Source: Polynucleobacter sp. UBA2650 (GTDB lineage Bacteria; Pseudomonadota; Gammaproteobacteria; Burkholderiales; Burkholderiaceae). From it: 9,560 nucleotides of DNA. Position 1 is the stretch's first letter. Each line of letters opens with the position of its first letter. Shown piece by piece: positions 1-6,525 of this stretch. The stretch lies in contig DENG01000040.1 of NCBI GenBank assembly GCA_002359975.1, positions 1-9,560 of the forward strand, written 5' to 3'. The translations under genes and the position numbers were made by a program. Under the pieces are notes generated by a model. That model was not told the origin of the DNA. It saw only the letters and a list, made by a program, of their open reading frames with translations, and made no database searches.

Positions 1-536
1 CCAATACCATGACCACAATACTCCCGAACTACTGAGTAGCCCGCATTTTCTGCATGCGATTGAATCGCGTAGCCAATGTCACCAAGTCGGGTGCCTGGCT
101 TAACTTGTGCAATTCCGAGCCACATACATTCAAAGGTAATTTGGTTTAAGCGAGCAGCCATGATCGAAATCTCGCCAACATTGAACATGCGACTGGTATC
201 GCCGTAGTAACCAGCCTGCGTAATTACAGTAATATCTAAATTAACCACATCCCCATTTTTGAGAACCTTATCGCCTGGAATGCCATGGCAAATGACATCA
301 TTCACCGAGGTGCAAATGGCGGCAGGAAAAGGGGGATACCCCGGAGGTTGGTAGTTGAGTGGCGCAGGAATAGTCTTTTGGACATCTCTCATATAGGCAT
401 GGCAAAGTCGGTTTAGCTCCCCAGTGCTTATCCCCGGTTTAATCAACGGGGCAATGTAATCCAAGACCTCGCTAGCAAGGCGACCAGCTTCGCGCATCCC
501 TTGTAGGTCTTTTTCATCAGTAAATATGCTGTGCAT
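1..536 (-). CDS. map: Methionine aminopeptidase type I, partial (C-terminus off the left edge)
   Basis: This cytosolic metalloenzyme removes the initiator methionine from new proteins. The reading frame is open from an ATG at 536-534 to the window edge, giving 178 full codons. The family is about 264 residues long, so roughly the last third is missing. Visible landmarks are the N-terminal MREAGRLASEVL stretch, the substrate-pocket histidine H84 (ICHGIP), and the metal ligands D101 (NLDITV), D113 (YGDTSRMF) and H176 (REYCGHGIG). The two glutamate ligands of the family lie beyond the edge. Compared with E. coli Map there is a small proline-rich insertion near residues 58-70 (PAPLNYQPPGYPP), ahead of the AICTSVND segment. 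The start has no good Shine-Dalgarno sequence, only GTGAG just before the ATG. The gene is divergent from rpsB, the same arrangement as in E. coli. The identification is firm. Confidence 0.97.
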   Translation of the reverse strand, partial: MHSIFTDEKDLQGMREAGRLASEVLDYIAPLIKPGISTGELNRLCHAYMRDVQKTIPAPLNYQPPGYPPFPAAICTSVNDVICHGIPGDKVLKNGDVVNLDITVITQAGYYGDTSRMFNVGEISIMAARLNQITFECMWLGIAQVKPGTRLGDIGYAIQSHAENAGYSVVREYCGHGI

Positions 537-558
537 AGCTCACATTATGGCTGAATAT

Positions 559-569
559 CCTGAATCAGG
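559..569. repeat. 11-base inverted repeat between map and rpsB
   Basis: CCTGA-a-TCAGG is a perfect palindrome with a one-base centre. It lies 23 bases upstream of the map start and about 38 bases upstream of the rpsB -10 element. It is too tight to form an RNA hairpin, so if it has a function it would be as a protein-binding site. It could also be chance, since short palindromes of this size are common. Confidence 0.3.
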
Positions 570-606
570 CCGGATCTAAAACCCACTAGATGACTGATAT
601 TTAAGG

Positions 607-612
607 TATAAT
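607..612 (+). promoter_or_regulatory. -10 element of the probable rpsB operon promoter
   Basis: TATAAT matches the sigma-70 -10 consensus at every base, and it sits in an AT-rich patch (GATATTTAAGGTATAATTT). Transcription would begin near 618-619 and give a leader of about 103 bases. I see no acceptable -35 hexamer at spacings of 15 to 19 bases. The bases just upstream (AGG) do not form an extended -10 TGn motif either. The promoter may therefore depend on upstream AT-rich contacts or an activator. The position between map and rpsB fits the main promoter of the E. coli rpsB operon. Confidence 0.6.
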
Positions 613-618
613 TTGCAG

Positions 619-721
619 ATCGTCCTCATAGTGGGGGCGAAATCCCAGGTCAAGCCATCCAGGGTGGCGCTTTTGAGCGCAGTCAGGACTTGACCTTAGA
701 ACCAACCCTTAGGAGATTGTA
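619..721 (+). promoter_or_regulatory. Structured rpsB 5' leader, probable S2 autoregulatory element
   Basis: The sequence shows nested base pairing. A perfect 8-pair stem joins AGGTCAAG (647-654) to CTTGACCT (689-696). It encloses two adjacent small hairpins, CCATC/GGTGG (655-659 with 663-667, one G-U pair) and CGCT-TTTG-AGCG (668-679). Together they form a three-way junction. A further weak hairpin, CCTCA/TGGGG, lies at 624-636. A good Shine-Dalgarno AGGAGA (711-716) follows, six bases before the rpsB ATG when counted from AGGAG. In E. coli, S2 represses rpsB-tsf through its structured 5' leader, and that stretch was also catalogued as the t44/tff RNA. The position here is equivalent. That this fold binds S2 is inference. 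Confidence 0.6.
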
Positions 722-1471
722 ATGTCAGTGACAATGCGTGAAATGCTGGAAGCTGGGTGCCATTTTGGTCACCAAACTCGCTTCTGGTCCCCCAAGATGG
801 CCCCTTATATTTTTGGTCATCGCAATAAGATTCACATCATCAATTTAGAGAAAACCTTGCCCATGTTTCAGGACGCCCTGAAATTTGTGCGTCAGGTTGC
901 CTCCAACCGCGGCACCGTTCTCTTTGTCGGTACTAAGCGCCAGTCGCGCGAGGTAATCGCTGAGGAAGCAGCTCGTGCCGGTATGCCTTATGTCGATAGC
1001 CGCTGGCTGGGTGGTACCTTAACGAACTTCAAAACTGTGAAGGGTTCGATCAAGCGCTTAAAAGATATGACCGCTGCTAAAGAAGCCGGTGATTGGGAGA
1101 AGCTTTCGAAGAAAGAGGCGCTTACCAATGAGCGTGATCTGGATAAATTACAAAAATCACTGGGCGGGATTCAGGATCTTAATGGTGTGCCCGATGCAAT
1201 TTTTATCGTCGACGTTGGCTATCATAAGATTGCTATCACTGAAGCGAATAAGTTGGGCATTCCTGTCATTGCTGTTGTAGATACCAACCATTCTCCAGAG
1301 GGTGTTGATTACATCGTTCCTGGTAATGATGATTCCAGTAAAGCAGTTGTTTTGTATGTTCGCGGAATTGCCGATGCAATTCTTGAAGGCAAGGCAAATG
1401 CAGTTCAACAAGTTCTTGAGTCTGTTAAAGAGGGCGAAGAAGAGTTTATTGAAGAAGGGAAGGTAGACTAA
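722..1471 (+). CDS. rpsB: 30S ribosomal protein S2
   Basis: S2 binds late to the 30S subunit at the head-body junction, and its presence is needed for S1 to dock. The 249-residue product covers the whole family (E. coli 241). It shows the hallmark N-terminus [18 protein letters not shown], the [11 protein letters not shown] segment near residue 40, [12 protein letters not shown] near residue 95, a charged coiled-coil hairpin at about 110-145, and [19 protein letters not shown] near residue 195. The C-terminal tail is acidic ([11 protein letters not shown]). The ATG at 722 is chosen because AGGAGA sits at ideal distance before it; the next ATG, four codons in, would clip the conserved start. 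The stop codon overlaps the tsf start by one base (TAATG). This is the first gene of the rightward operon and is probably autoregulated through its leader. Confidence 0.98.
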   Translation: MSVTMREMLEAGCHFGHQTRFWSPKMAPYIFGHRNKIHIINLEKTLPMFQDALKFVRQVASNRGTVLFVGTKRQSREVIAEEAARAGMPYVDSRWLGGTLTNFKTVKGSIKRLKDMTAAKEAGDWEKLSKKEALTNERDLDKLQKSLGGIQDLNGVPDAIFIVDVGYHKIAITEANKLGIPVIAVVDTNHSPEGVDYIVPGNDDSSKAVVLYVRGIADAILEGKANAVQQVLESVKEGEEEFIEEGKVD

Positions 1472-2352
1472 TGCCCGCGATTACTGCAGCAATGGTTGGC
1501 GAACTCCGCGCCAAGACCGATGCTCCCATGATGGAGTGTAAAAAAGCATTGACAGAAGCCGATGGCGATATGACCAAAGCAGAAGAAATTTTGCGGGTTA
1601 AGTTAGGTAGCAAGGCGAGCAAGGCAGCATCGCGTGTCACGGCAGAGGGTGTGATTGTTTCCTATATTCAGGGGAATACGGGCGCACTCTTAGAAGTCAA
1701 CTGCGAAACTGATTTCGTTTCAAAGAATGATGACTTCCTTGGCTTTAGTAATGGCTGCGCTAAGTTGGTGGCTGAGAAAAACCCTGCTGACGTTAGCGCT
1801 CTAGCGACCCTGTCTTTAGATAGTAAAACAGTAGAAGCTATTCGCGCTGAGTTGATTGGCAAGATTGGCGAGAACATGAACCCGCGTCGCTTTAAGCGTT
1901 TTGCGGGTGGCGGTCAATTAGTTTCCTATCTCCACGGCAATCGTATTGGTGTGATGGTGGAATATGAGGGTGATGCTACTGCTGCTAAAGATGTGGCAAT
2001 GCATATCGCCGCGATGAAGCCTGTATCGTTATCAACCGCTGATGTTCCTGCAGAGAATATTGCAATGGAACGAAAAATTGCTGAACAAAAGGCAATCGAG
2101 TCCGGTAAGCCTGCTGAGATTGCGGCAAAAATGGTTGAGGGATCAGTACAAAAATACCTTAAAGAGGTATCGCTCTTAAATCAAACTTTTGTAAAGAACG
2201 ATAAGCAAACGGTTGAGCAAATGCTCAAAGCTGCCAATACCACCATCAAGTCGTTTAGCTTATTTGTTGTCGGCGAGGGTATTGAGAAGCGTCAAGATGA
2301 CTTTGCTGCTGAGGTTGCTGCTCAAGTTGCAGCTGCAAAGGCAACTGCTTAA
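1471..2352 (+). CDS. tsf: Translation elongation factor Ts
   Basis: EF-Ts is the cytosolic nucleotide exchange factor that strips GDP from EF-Tu. The product is 293 residues (E. coli 283). It has the N-terminal UBA-like domain with [19 protein letters not shown] (residues 15-33), followed by [19 protein letters not shown]. The core motif [13 protein letters not shown] carries D81 and F82, the pair that in E. coli (D80, F81) inserts into EF-Tu near the Mg2+ site. [13 protein letters not shown] and the late [15 protein letters not shown] segment also fit, and the tail is alanine-rich. The ATG overlaps the rpsB stop by one base, and AAGG at 1460-1463 is a usable Shine-Dalgarno, so translation is probably both coupled and independently primed. 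In E. coli a longer spacer separates these genes. Two fold-prone sequences lie inside the gene (1880-1908 and 2213-2228). Confidence 0.98.
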   Translation: MPAITAAMVGELRAKTDAPMMECKKALTEADGDMTKAEEILRVKLGSKASKAASRVTAEGVIVSYIQGNTGALLEVNCETDFVSKNDDFLGFSNGCAKLVAEKNPADVSALATLSLDSKTVEAIRAELIGKIGENMNPRRFKRFAGGGQLVSYLHGNRIGVMVEYEGDATAAKDVAMHIAAMKPVSLSTADVPAENIAMERKIAEQKAIESGKPAEIAAKMVEGSVQKYLKEVSLLNQTFVKNDKQTVEQMLKAANTTIKSFSLFVVGEGIEKRQDDFAAEVAAQVAAAKATA

Positions 2353-2357
2353 ACCTT

Positions 2358-3068
2358 ATGGCCGGATACAAACGCATTCTTCTTAAGTTATCAGGCGAAG
2401 CCCTAATGGGTGAAGATGCCTATGGAATCAATCCTAAAACAATTGATTCAATGGTCACTGAAATCGCTCAAGTGCTAAGCCTTGGTGTGGAGATCGCGAT
2501 TGTGATTGGCGGCGGTAATATATTTCGTGGAGTGGCAGGCGGCGCGGCCGGTATGGATCGCGCCACTGCCGACTACATGGGTATGTTGGCCACGATGATG
2601 AACTCGCTAGCCTTGCAAGATGCATTGCGCCAAAAAGGGGTCGAGGCCCGCGTGCAATCTGCCCTGCGCATGGATCAAGTGGTAGAGCCCTACATTCGAC
2701 CACGTGCAATCCGCGCTATGAAAGAAGGTAAGGTCGTTATCTTTGCAGCCGGCACAGGTAATCCATTTTTCACCACTGATACTGCGGCGGCATTACGTGC
2801 TGCAGAGATGGGTGTTGAGGTAATGCTTAAGGCCACAAAAGTGGATGGCATCTACAGTAGCGATCCCAATAAGGACCCAAACGCAACCTTGTATTCCACC
2901 ATCAGTTTTGATGAAGCACTTATTAAAAATTTACAAGTGATGGATGCGACCGCATTTGCTTTGTGTCGTGATCGTAAATTACCAATCCGGGTATTTTCAA
3001 TACTCAAGCCCGGCGCTTTATTAAGCGTTGTGCGTGGTGAGCCAGAAGGTACCCTAGTACACGTATAA
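2358..3068 (+). CDS. pyrH: Uridylate kinase (UMP kinase)
   Basis: PyrH phosphorylates UMP to UDP with ATP, the committed kinase step that supplies UTP and CTP. The bacterial enzyme is hexameric, activated by GTP and inhibited by UTP. The 236-residue product is full length (E. coli 241). It belongs to the amino-acid kinase fold, with [14 protein letters not shown] (K10) at the N-terminus, the glycine-rich [11 protein letters not shown] (about 48-58), D72 in the [17 protein letters not shown] substrate region, and [19 protein letters not shown] (about 130-148). [13 protein letters not shown] (about 158-170) is the nucleotide-binding signature. The gene starts 5 bases after the tsf stop. There is no Shine-Dalgarno at useful distance (the bases before the ATG are AAACCTT), so translation probably depends on ribosomes finishing tsf. 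Confidence 0.98.
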   Translation: MAGYKRILLKLSGEALMGEDAYGINPKTIDSMVTEIAQVLSLGVEIAIVIGGGNIFRGVAGGAAGMDRATADYMGMLATMMNSLALQDALRQKGVEARVQSALRMDQVVEPYIRPRAIRAMKEGKVVIFAAGTGNPFFTTDTAAALRAAEMGVEVMLKATKVDGIYSSDPNKDPNATLYSTISFDEALIKNLQVMDATAFALCRDRKLPIRVFSILKPGALLSVVRGEPEGTLVHV

Positions 3069-3081
3069 AAAGGAGAGTGGC

Positions 3082-3642
3082 ATGTCTGCTGCACAAATAA
3101 AGACCAATGCAGATCAAAAGATGCAGAAGTCGATTGAGGCGTTTAAGGCTAATCTCGCAAAAATAAGAACGGGGCGCGCTAATCCCGGTATCTTGGAACA
3201 CATCATGGTGGATTATTACGGTAATCCTACCCCCATCTCGCAGGTTGCTAATTTAGGTTTGGCTGATGCCAGAACTATTAATGTGACTCCCTGGGAAAAA
3301 AATATGGTTGCGGTTGTTGAGAAAGCAATCCGTGATTCTGATCTGGGATTAAATCCAGCTACCCAAGGAGTTGTGATTCGGGTGCCAATGCCTCCTTTGA
3401 CTGAAGAGCGTCGCAAGGAGTTGACCAAGGTAGTTAAGTCTGAAGGTGAAGAGACTAAGATAGCTATTCGTAATCTGCGTCGTGATGCCAATGAGCATCT
3501 CAAGCGCCTCATTAAAGATAAAGAGATTTCTGAGGATGAAGAGCGTCGTGCGCAAGACGAGATTCAGAAACTGACCGACCGCTTTGTTGCAGATGTTGAT
3601 AAATTGGTAGTTGAGAAGGATAAGGAAATCATGACGGTTTGA
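3082..3642 (+). CDS. frr: Ribosome recycling factor
   Basis: RRF works with EF-G to split the post-termination ribosome. The 186-residue product matches the family length (E. coli 185) and its two-domain plan. Domain I is a three-helix bundle made from the N-terminal helix (about 1-30) and the C-terminal half. Domain II is the small beta domain at about 31-104. Recognisable segments are [47 protein letters not shown] and [13 protein letters not shown], where R133 corresponds to the functionally critical E. coli R132. [22 protein letters not shown] then leads to the end. The gap to pyrH is 13 bases and carries a strong Shine-Dalgarno (AAGGAGA, AGGAG at 3071-3075, six bases before ATG), the best inside the operon. 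The stop codon lies in the loop region of a ten-pair stem-loop. Confidence 0.98.
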   Translation: MSAAQIKTNADQKMQKSIEAFKANLAKIRTGRANPGILEHIMVDYYGNPTPISQVANLGLADARTINVTPWEKNMVAVVEKAIRDSDLGLNPATQGVVIRVPMPPLTEERRKELTKVVKSEGEETKIAIRNLRRDANEHLKRLIKDKEISEDEERRAQDEIQKLTDRFVADVDKLVVEKDKEIMTV

Positions 3643-3651
3643 CCGTCGTGA
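3629..3651 (+). promoter_or_regulatory. Stem-loop over the frr stop codon and the uppS upstream region
   Basis: TCATGACGGT (3629-3638) pairs with ACCGTCGTGA (3642-3651) over ten consecutive pairs, one of them G-U, with a three-base TTG loop. The frr stop TGA (3640-3642) falls in the loop and first pair. No run of T follows, so it is not an intrinsic terminator. The right arm contains GTGA (3648-3651), the only Shine-Dalgarno-like bases before the uppS ATG at 3661. The structure would therefore hide that site unless a ribosome completing frr opens it. A role in coupling or in mRNA 3'-end stability is inference. Confidence 0.5.
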
Positions 3652-3660
3652 GCCTGTCTA

Positions 3661-4449
3661 ATGAGCCAAGCAAATACTAGCTCTACGCTCGCAGTCCCTG
3701 CGGTAGGAAGTATTCCCCGCCATGTTGCCATCATCATGGATGGGAACGGCCGTTGGGCAACGAAGCGTTTTATGCCGAGGGTTGCTGGCCATTCAGAGGG
3801 TTTAGAGGCAGTACGAAAGGTGGTAGAAGAGTGTGTTCGCCAAAACGTACAGTACCTCACTCTATTCGCGTTTAGCTCTGAGAACTGGCGTAGACCTCCA
3901 GAAGAGGTTGGCTTTCTGACAAGACTCTTTCTCAAGTCTTTGAAGAAAGAAGTTGCTCGTTTAGCTGAAAATAATATTCGCCTAAAGATGATTGGTGATC
4001 TGAGTCGTTTTGGAACTGCGATTACTGAAATGGTTGAGTTCTCTGAAGAAAAAACCAAAGACTGCAATCGCTTAACCTTAACAATTGCCGCTAACTACGG
4101 AGGCCGATGGGATATTTTGCAGGCAATGCAAAAGGTATTGATCGCAAATCCTAATTTGCAAGCTACCGATCTAACAGAATCTCTTCTTTTGCCCCATTTA
4201 TCAATGGCCTATGCGCCTGAACCAGATTTATTTATTCGGACCGGTGGTGAGCAGCGAGTCAGTAATTTTCTGCTCTGGCAGCTTGCTTATACAGAGTTAT
4301 ATTTCACCGATACCCTTTGGCCAGACTTTGATGCAACTCAGTTGCAAAAAGCCTTTACTTGGTATGCCCAACGTGAAAGACGTTTTGGTCGAACCAGTGC
4401 ACAGCTTGCAGATGAATTGAACGTGATGCCCTTAAGCGATGCAGTGTAG
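3661..4449 (+). CDS. uppS: Undecaprenyl (di-trans,poly-cis) diphosphate synthase
   Basis: This cis-prenyltransferase adds eight isopentenyl units to farnesyl diphosphate to make the C55 undecaprenyl diphosphate carrier used for peptidoglycan and O-antigen. The product is 262 residues (E. coli 253). The catalytic N-terminal motif [12 protein letters not shown] carries the Mg2+/diphosphate-binding D27 (E. coli D26), and H44 follows in [20 protein letters not shown] is at about 67-79 and [13 protein letters not shown] at about 140-152. The C-terminal signature [16 protein letters not shown] supplies R193 and R199, and TELYF supplies E212 (E. coli E213). The protein ends some 20 residues after RERRFG. 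Upstream in-frame codons reach a stop (TGA at 3649) without another start, so ATG 3661 is the only choice. It lies 18 bases after frr behind a stem-loop. Confidence 0.97.
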   Translation: MSQANTSSTLAVPAVGSIPRHVAIIMDGNGRWATKRFMPRVAGHSEGLEAVRKVVEECVRQNVQYLTLFAFSSENWRRPPEEVGFLTRLFLKSLKKEVARLAENNIRLKMIGDLSRFGTAITEMVEFSEEKTKDCNRLTLTIAANYGGRWDILQAMQKVLIANPNLQATDLTESLLLPHLSMAYAPEPDLFIRTGGEQRVSNFLLWQLAYTELYFTDTLWPDFDATQLQKAFTWYAQRERRFGRTSAQLADELNVMPLSDAV

Positions 4450-4454
4450 TTGGG

Positions 4455-5288
4455 ATGCTTAAGACACGGGTCATAACAGCTTTGATCATGTTGGCAATTT
4501 TATTGCCAGTGCTATTCCTGCTTCCTCCTGTTTATCTCTCTGCACTATTTTTTATGATGTTGGTGGCGGCAGGATGGGAGTGGAGTCGTTTGATTACTCC
4601 CAATGCAAATCGGTCTGCTTACATCTATGCCCTAATTTGTGCAGTCATCGTAGCACTTCTGTGGCTTAGTGCAGAACCCTCGATTGAAATCGCGCTATTG
4701 AGTATTGCGCTTGCTTTCTGGCTATTCGGAATGCCATTCATACTGTCTCAAGGCTTGCATCTATCCTTATTGCGCTGGCGCCTTGTATTTAGCGTTCTCG
4801 GCTTCATTATTTTGCCTGCTGCATGGCTATCGCTCGATGTCTTAAGAGAAATCGGTTTAGTTTGGCTGCTCAGCGCCATGATTTTGGTTTGGCTTGCAGA
4901 TATCGGGGCTTACTTTGTGGGGCGCGCCATTGGCAAGAACAAACTGGCGAGTCAAATTAGTCCTGGTAAGTCCATAGAGGGGGCGCTAGGCGGCCTTGCA
5001 CTCTGCCTAATCTATGCGATTCTATGTTGTATGTATTTCCCTCCCAGTGAGACCCTTTTTGGTACTTGGCAGGCCAAATGGGGTTGGGGGGCAATGCTTT
5101 TTATGACCGCGATATTGGTTCTGTTTAGTGTTCTTGGAGATCTCTTTGAATCGCAATTAAAGCGATTGGCAAAAGTTAAAGATAGTAGTCATCTATTACC
5201 AGGCCATGGTGGGTTTTTAGATCGAGTGGATGCCTTATTGCCTGTAATGCCTTTGGCCACTTTATTCTCCATAATGGTAAGAGCATAA
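4455..5288 (+). CDS. cdsA: Phosphatidate cytidylyltransferase (CDP-diacylglycerol synthase)
   Basis: CdsA is an integral inner-membrane enzyme that joins phosphatidate and CTP into CDP-diacylglycerol, the precursor of all the main phospholipids. The 277-residue product is strongly hydrophobic, with about seven or eight probable membrane segments (the first at about 8-24). The diagnostic evidence is the family signature near the C-terminus, residues 233-259. It begins SQLKR, continues through [13 protein letters not shown], and ends LDRVD, so it fits every fixed position of the CDS pattern. The upstream conserved block [16 protein letters not shown] (about 146-161) and [12 protein letters not shown] are also present. 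The ATG is 5 bases after the uppS stop with only TTGGG between, so no real Shine-Dalgarno exists and coupling to uppS is likely. Length is ordinary for betaproteobacteria. Confidence 0.96.
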   Translation: MLKTRVITALIMLAILLPVLFLLPPVYLSALFFMMLVAAGWEWSRLITPNANRSAYIYALICAVIVALLWLSAEPSIEIALLSIALAFWLFGMPFILSQGLHLSLLRWRLVFSVLGFIILPAAWLSLDVLREIGLVWLLSAMILVWLADIGAYFVGRAIGKNKLASQISPGKSIEGALGGLALCLIYAILCCMYFPPSETLFGTWQAKWGWGAMLFMTAILVLFSVLGDLFESQLKRLAKVKDSSHLLPGHGGFLDRVDALLPVMPLATLFSIMVRA

Positions 5289-5290
5289 AT

Positions 5291-5312
5291 CTTGCTATCC
5301 TGACCTTGCTAT
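5291..5312 (+). repeat. Short direct repeat at the cdsA/dxr junction
   Basis: CTTGCTAT occurs at 5291-5298 and again at 5305-5312, where the second copy runs into the dxr ATG (5311). TGACC is likewise repeated at 5301-5305 and 5312-5316. The 14-base period looks like a small tandem duplication in the 22-base gap. It contains no Shine-Dalgarno-like purine run. Confidence 0.4.
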
Positions 5313-6522
5313 GACCAATTCTCTACAGACCCGCCATTTATGTATTTTGGGATCGACTGGTTCGATCGGGATGAGCACATTAGATGTGGTGCGAGCTCAC
5401 CCAGAGCAATTTAAGGTTGTGGCATTAACCGCTGGCCAACAAATCGAACGATTGGCGCAACAGTGTTTGGAGTTTAAGCCGGCCATTGCGGTATTGAGTT
5501 CTGCAGAAGATGCGCAATCCCTTTCTACCCTTTTGCAAGGGAAGGGCTCTGCTACCCAGGTCTTGTATGGACAAGAGGGATTGATTACCGCAGTAGAAGA
5601 TAGTGATTGCGATACGGTCATGGCAGCCATTGTCGGCGCAGCAGGACTGTTACCCACTTTAAGAGCGGCACAATTAGGAAAGCGCGTATTACTCGCCAAT
5701 AAAGAAGCCTTGGTCATGTCGGGCGACCTATTTATGAATGCTGTACGTGAGGGTGGCGCTGAGTTATTGCCCATAGATAGCGAGCACAATGCTATTTTTC
5801 AATGTCTTCCCCCTCAATTTATGAGTGCAAAGCACACGCCTAGCATGAAAGAGCTGCTGGGGGTTGAGGAGATCTGGTTGACTGCCTCAGGCGGGCCGTT
5901 TAGAAACACCCCTCTAGAGGATCTCGCTTCAATTACCCCAGATCAAGCCTGCGCACATCCAAATTGGGTCATGGGGCGAAAGATTTCAGTAGACTCAGCG
6001 ACTATGATGAACAAAGGCTTAGAGGTGATCGAGGCCCATTGGTTATTTGATCTTCCCTTGGAGAAAATAAAGGTATTGATTCATCCGGAGAGCGTGGTGC
6101 ATTCGATGGTGCGCTACCGCGATGGTTCGGTGATGGCTCAATTAGGCCAGCCTGATATGAGAACCCCCATTGCATTTGGTCTAGCATGGCCCAACCGAAT
6201 TCATGCGGGAGTCGCACCACTTAATCTAACCCAGTTATCGGGTTTGCATTTTACGGAGCCTGAGCTAAAGCGCTTTCCCTGTCTTGCACTCGCTTTTGCA
6301 GCTGCAAAGCAGGGCGGCACAAGCCCAACAATCCTAAATGCCGCTAATGAAATCGCAGTGGCAGCATTTCTGAGTGGCAAGTTACCTTATCTCCGAATTG
6401 CGCAAGTGGTTGAGGCAACACTTAATCACCTAGAGAGCAAACAGGCCCAATCGATCGAGGATGTACTAGAGTCTGATCGTAAGGCTCGAGAAGTCGCCAC
6501 TACTTATTTGATACAGGCCTAG
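5311..6522 (+). CDS. dxr: 1-deoxy-D-xylulose 5-phosphate reductoisomerase
   Basis: DXR converts 1-deoxyxylulose 5-phosphate to 2-C-methylerythritol 4-phosphate with NADPH, the first committed step of the MEP isoprenoid pathway and the target of fosmidomycin. The 403-residue product is complete. The NADPH-binding loop is ILGSTGSIG (about 12-20), followed by NKEALVMSG (about 130-138). Metal ligands are D156 and E158 in LPIDSEHN and E238 in [13 protein letters not shown]. Substrate residues include S193 (TASGG), H216 and W219 (AHPNWVMG), S229, N234 and K235. [20 protein letters not shown] completes the family pattern. The ATG is 22 bases after cdsA with no visible Shine-Dalgarno, and no earlier in-frame start exists before the cdsA stop. 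Its product feeds the isoprenoid supply used by UppS in the same cluster. Confidence 0.98.
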   Translation: MTNSLQTRHLCILGSTGSIGMSTLDVVRAHPEQFKVVALTAGQQIERLAQQCLEFKPAIAVLSSAEDAQSLSTLLQGKGSATQVLYGQEGLITAVEDSDCDTVMAAIVGAAGLLPTLRAAQLGKRVLLANKEALVMSGDLFMNAVREGGAELLPIDSEHNAIFQCLPPQFMSAKHTPSMKELLGVEEIWLTASGGPFRNTPLEDLASITPDQACAHPNWVMGRKISVDSATMMNKGLEVIEAHWLFDLPLEKIKVLIHPESVVHSMVRYRDGSVMAQLGQPDMRTPIAFGLAWPNRIHAGVAPLNLTQLSGLHFTEPELKRFPCLALAFAAAKQGGTSPTILNAANEIAVAAFLSGKLPYLRIAQVVEATLNHLESKQAQSIEDVLESDRKAREVATTYLIQA

Positions 6523-6525
6523 TTC

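Larger units (their letters stand above)
537..721. promoter_or_regulatory. Divergent map/rpsB control region
   Basis: This 185-base stretch is the only substantial non-coding region in the window. Its right half holds the rpsB -10 element and leader, listed separately. Its left half, next to map, holds a short perfect inverted repeat (CCTGA-a-TCAGG, 559-569) and two copies of TGAAT (552-556 and 561-565). I cannot assign a confident map promoter. On the reverse strand CATAAT lies about 8 bases before the map ATG, which would give an almost leaderless transcript, and it has no convincing -35 partner. No open reading frame of note is present. Confidence 0.8.

Noticed and set aside
537..558. CATAAT on the reverse strand as the map promoter
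   Set aside because: It is a five-of-six -10 match but lies about 8 bases from the map ATG and has no -35, so the transcript would be nearly leaderless. It is possible but not supported enough to annotate.
2213..2228. 16-base palindrome TTGAGCA-AA-TGCTCAA within tsf
   Set aside because: It encodes the ordinary VEQMLKA segment of EF-Ts. The hairpin would be AT-rich with almost no loop, and nothing around it suggests a binding site.
3564..4067. A 167-codon open frame on the reverse strand opposite uppS
   Set aside because: It lies wholly across the frr end and the well-identified uppS, has no recognisable domain and reads as low-quality serine-, arginine- and phenylalanine-rich sequence. It is a shadow of the coding strand.
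5351..5367. Inverted repeat GATCG/CGATC at the start of dxr
   Set aside because: It follows from the codons of the GSTGSIG nucleotide-binding loop and is too weak to mean anything else.
5397..5789. A 130-codon reverse-strand open frame opposite dxr
   Set aside because: It is fully inside dxr, has no start signal or family resemblance, and its cysteine/serine-rich composition is typical of antisense translation.
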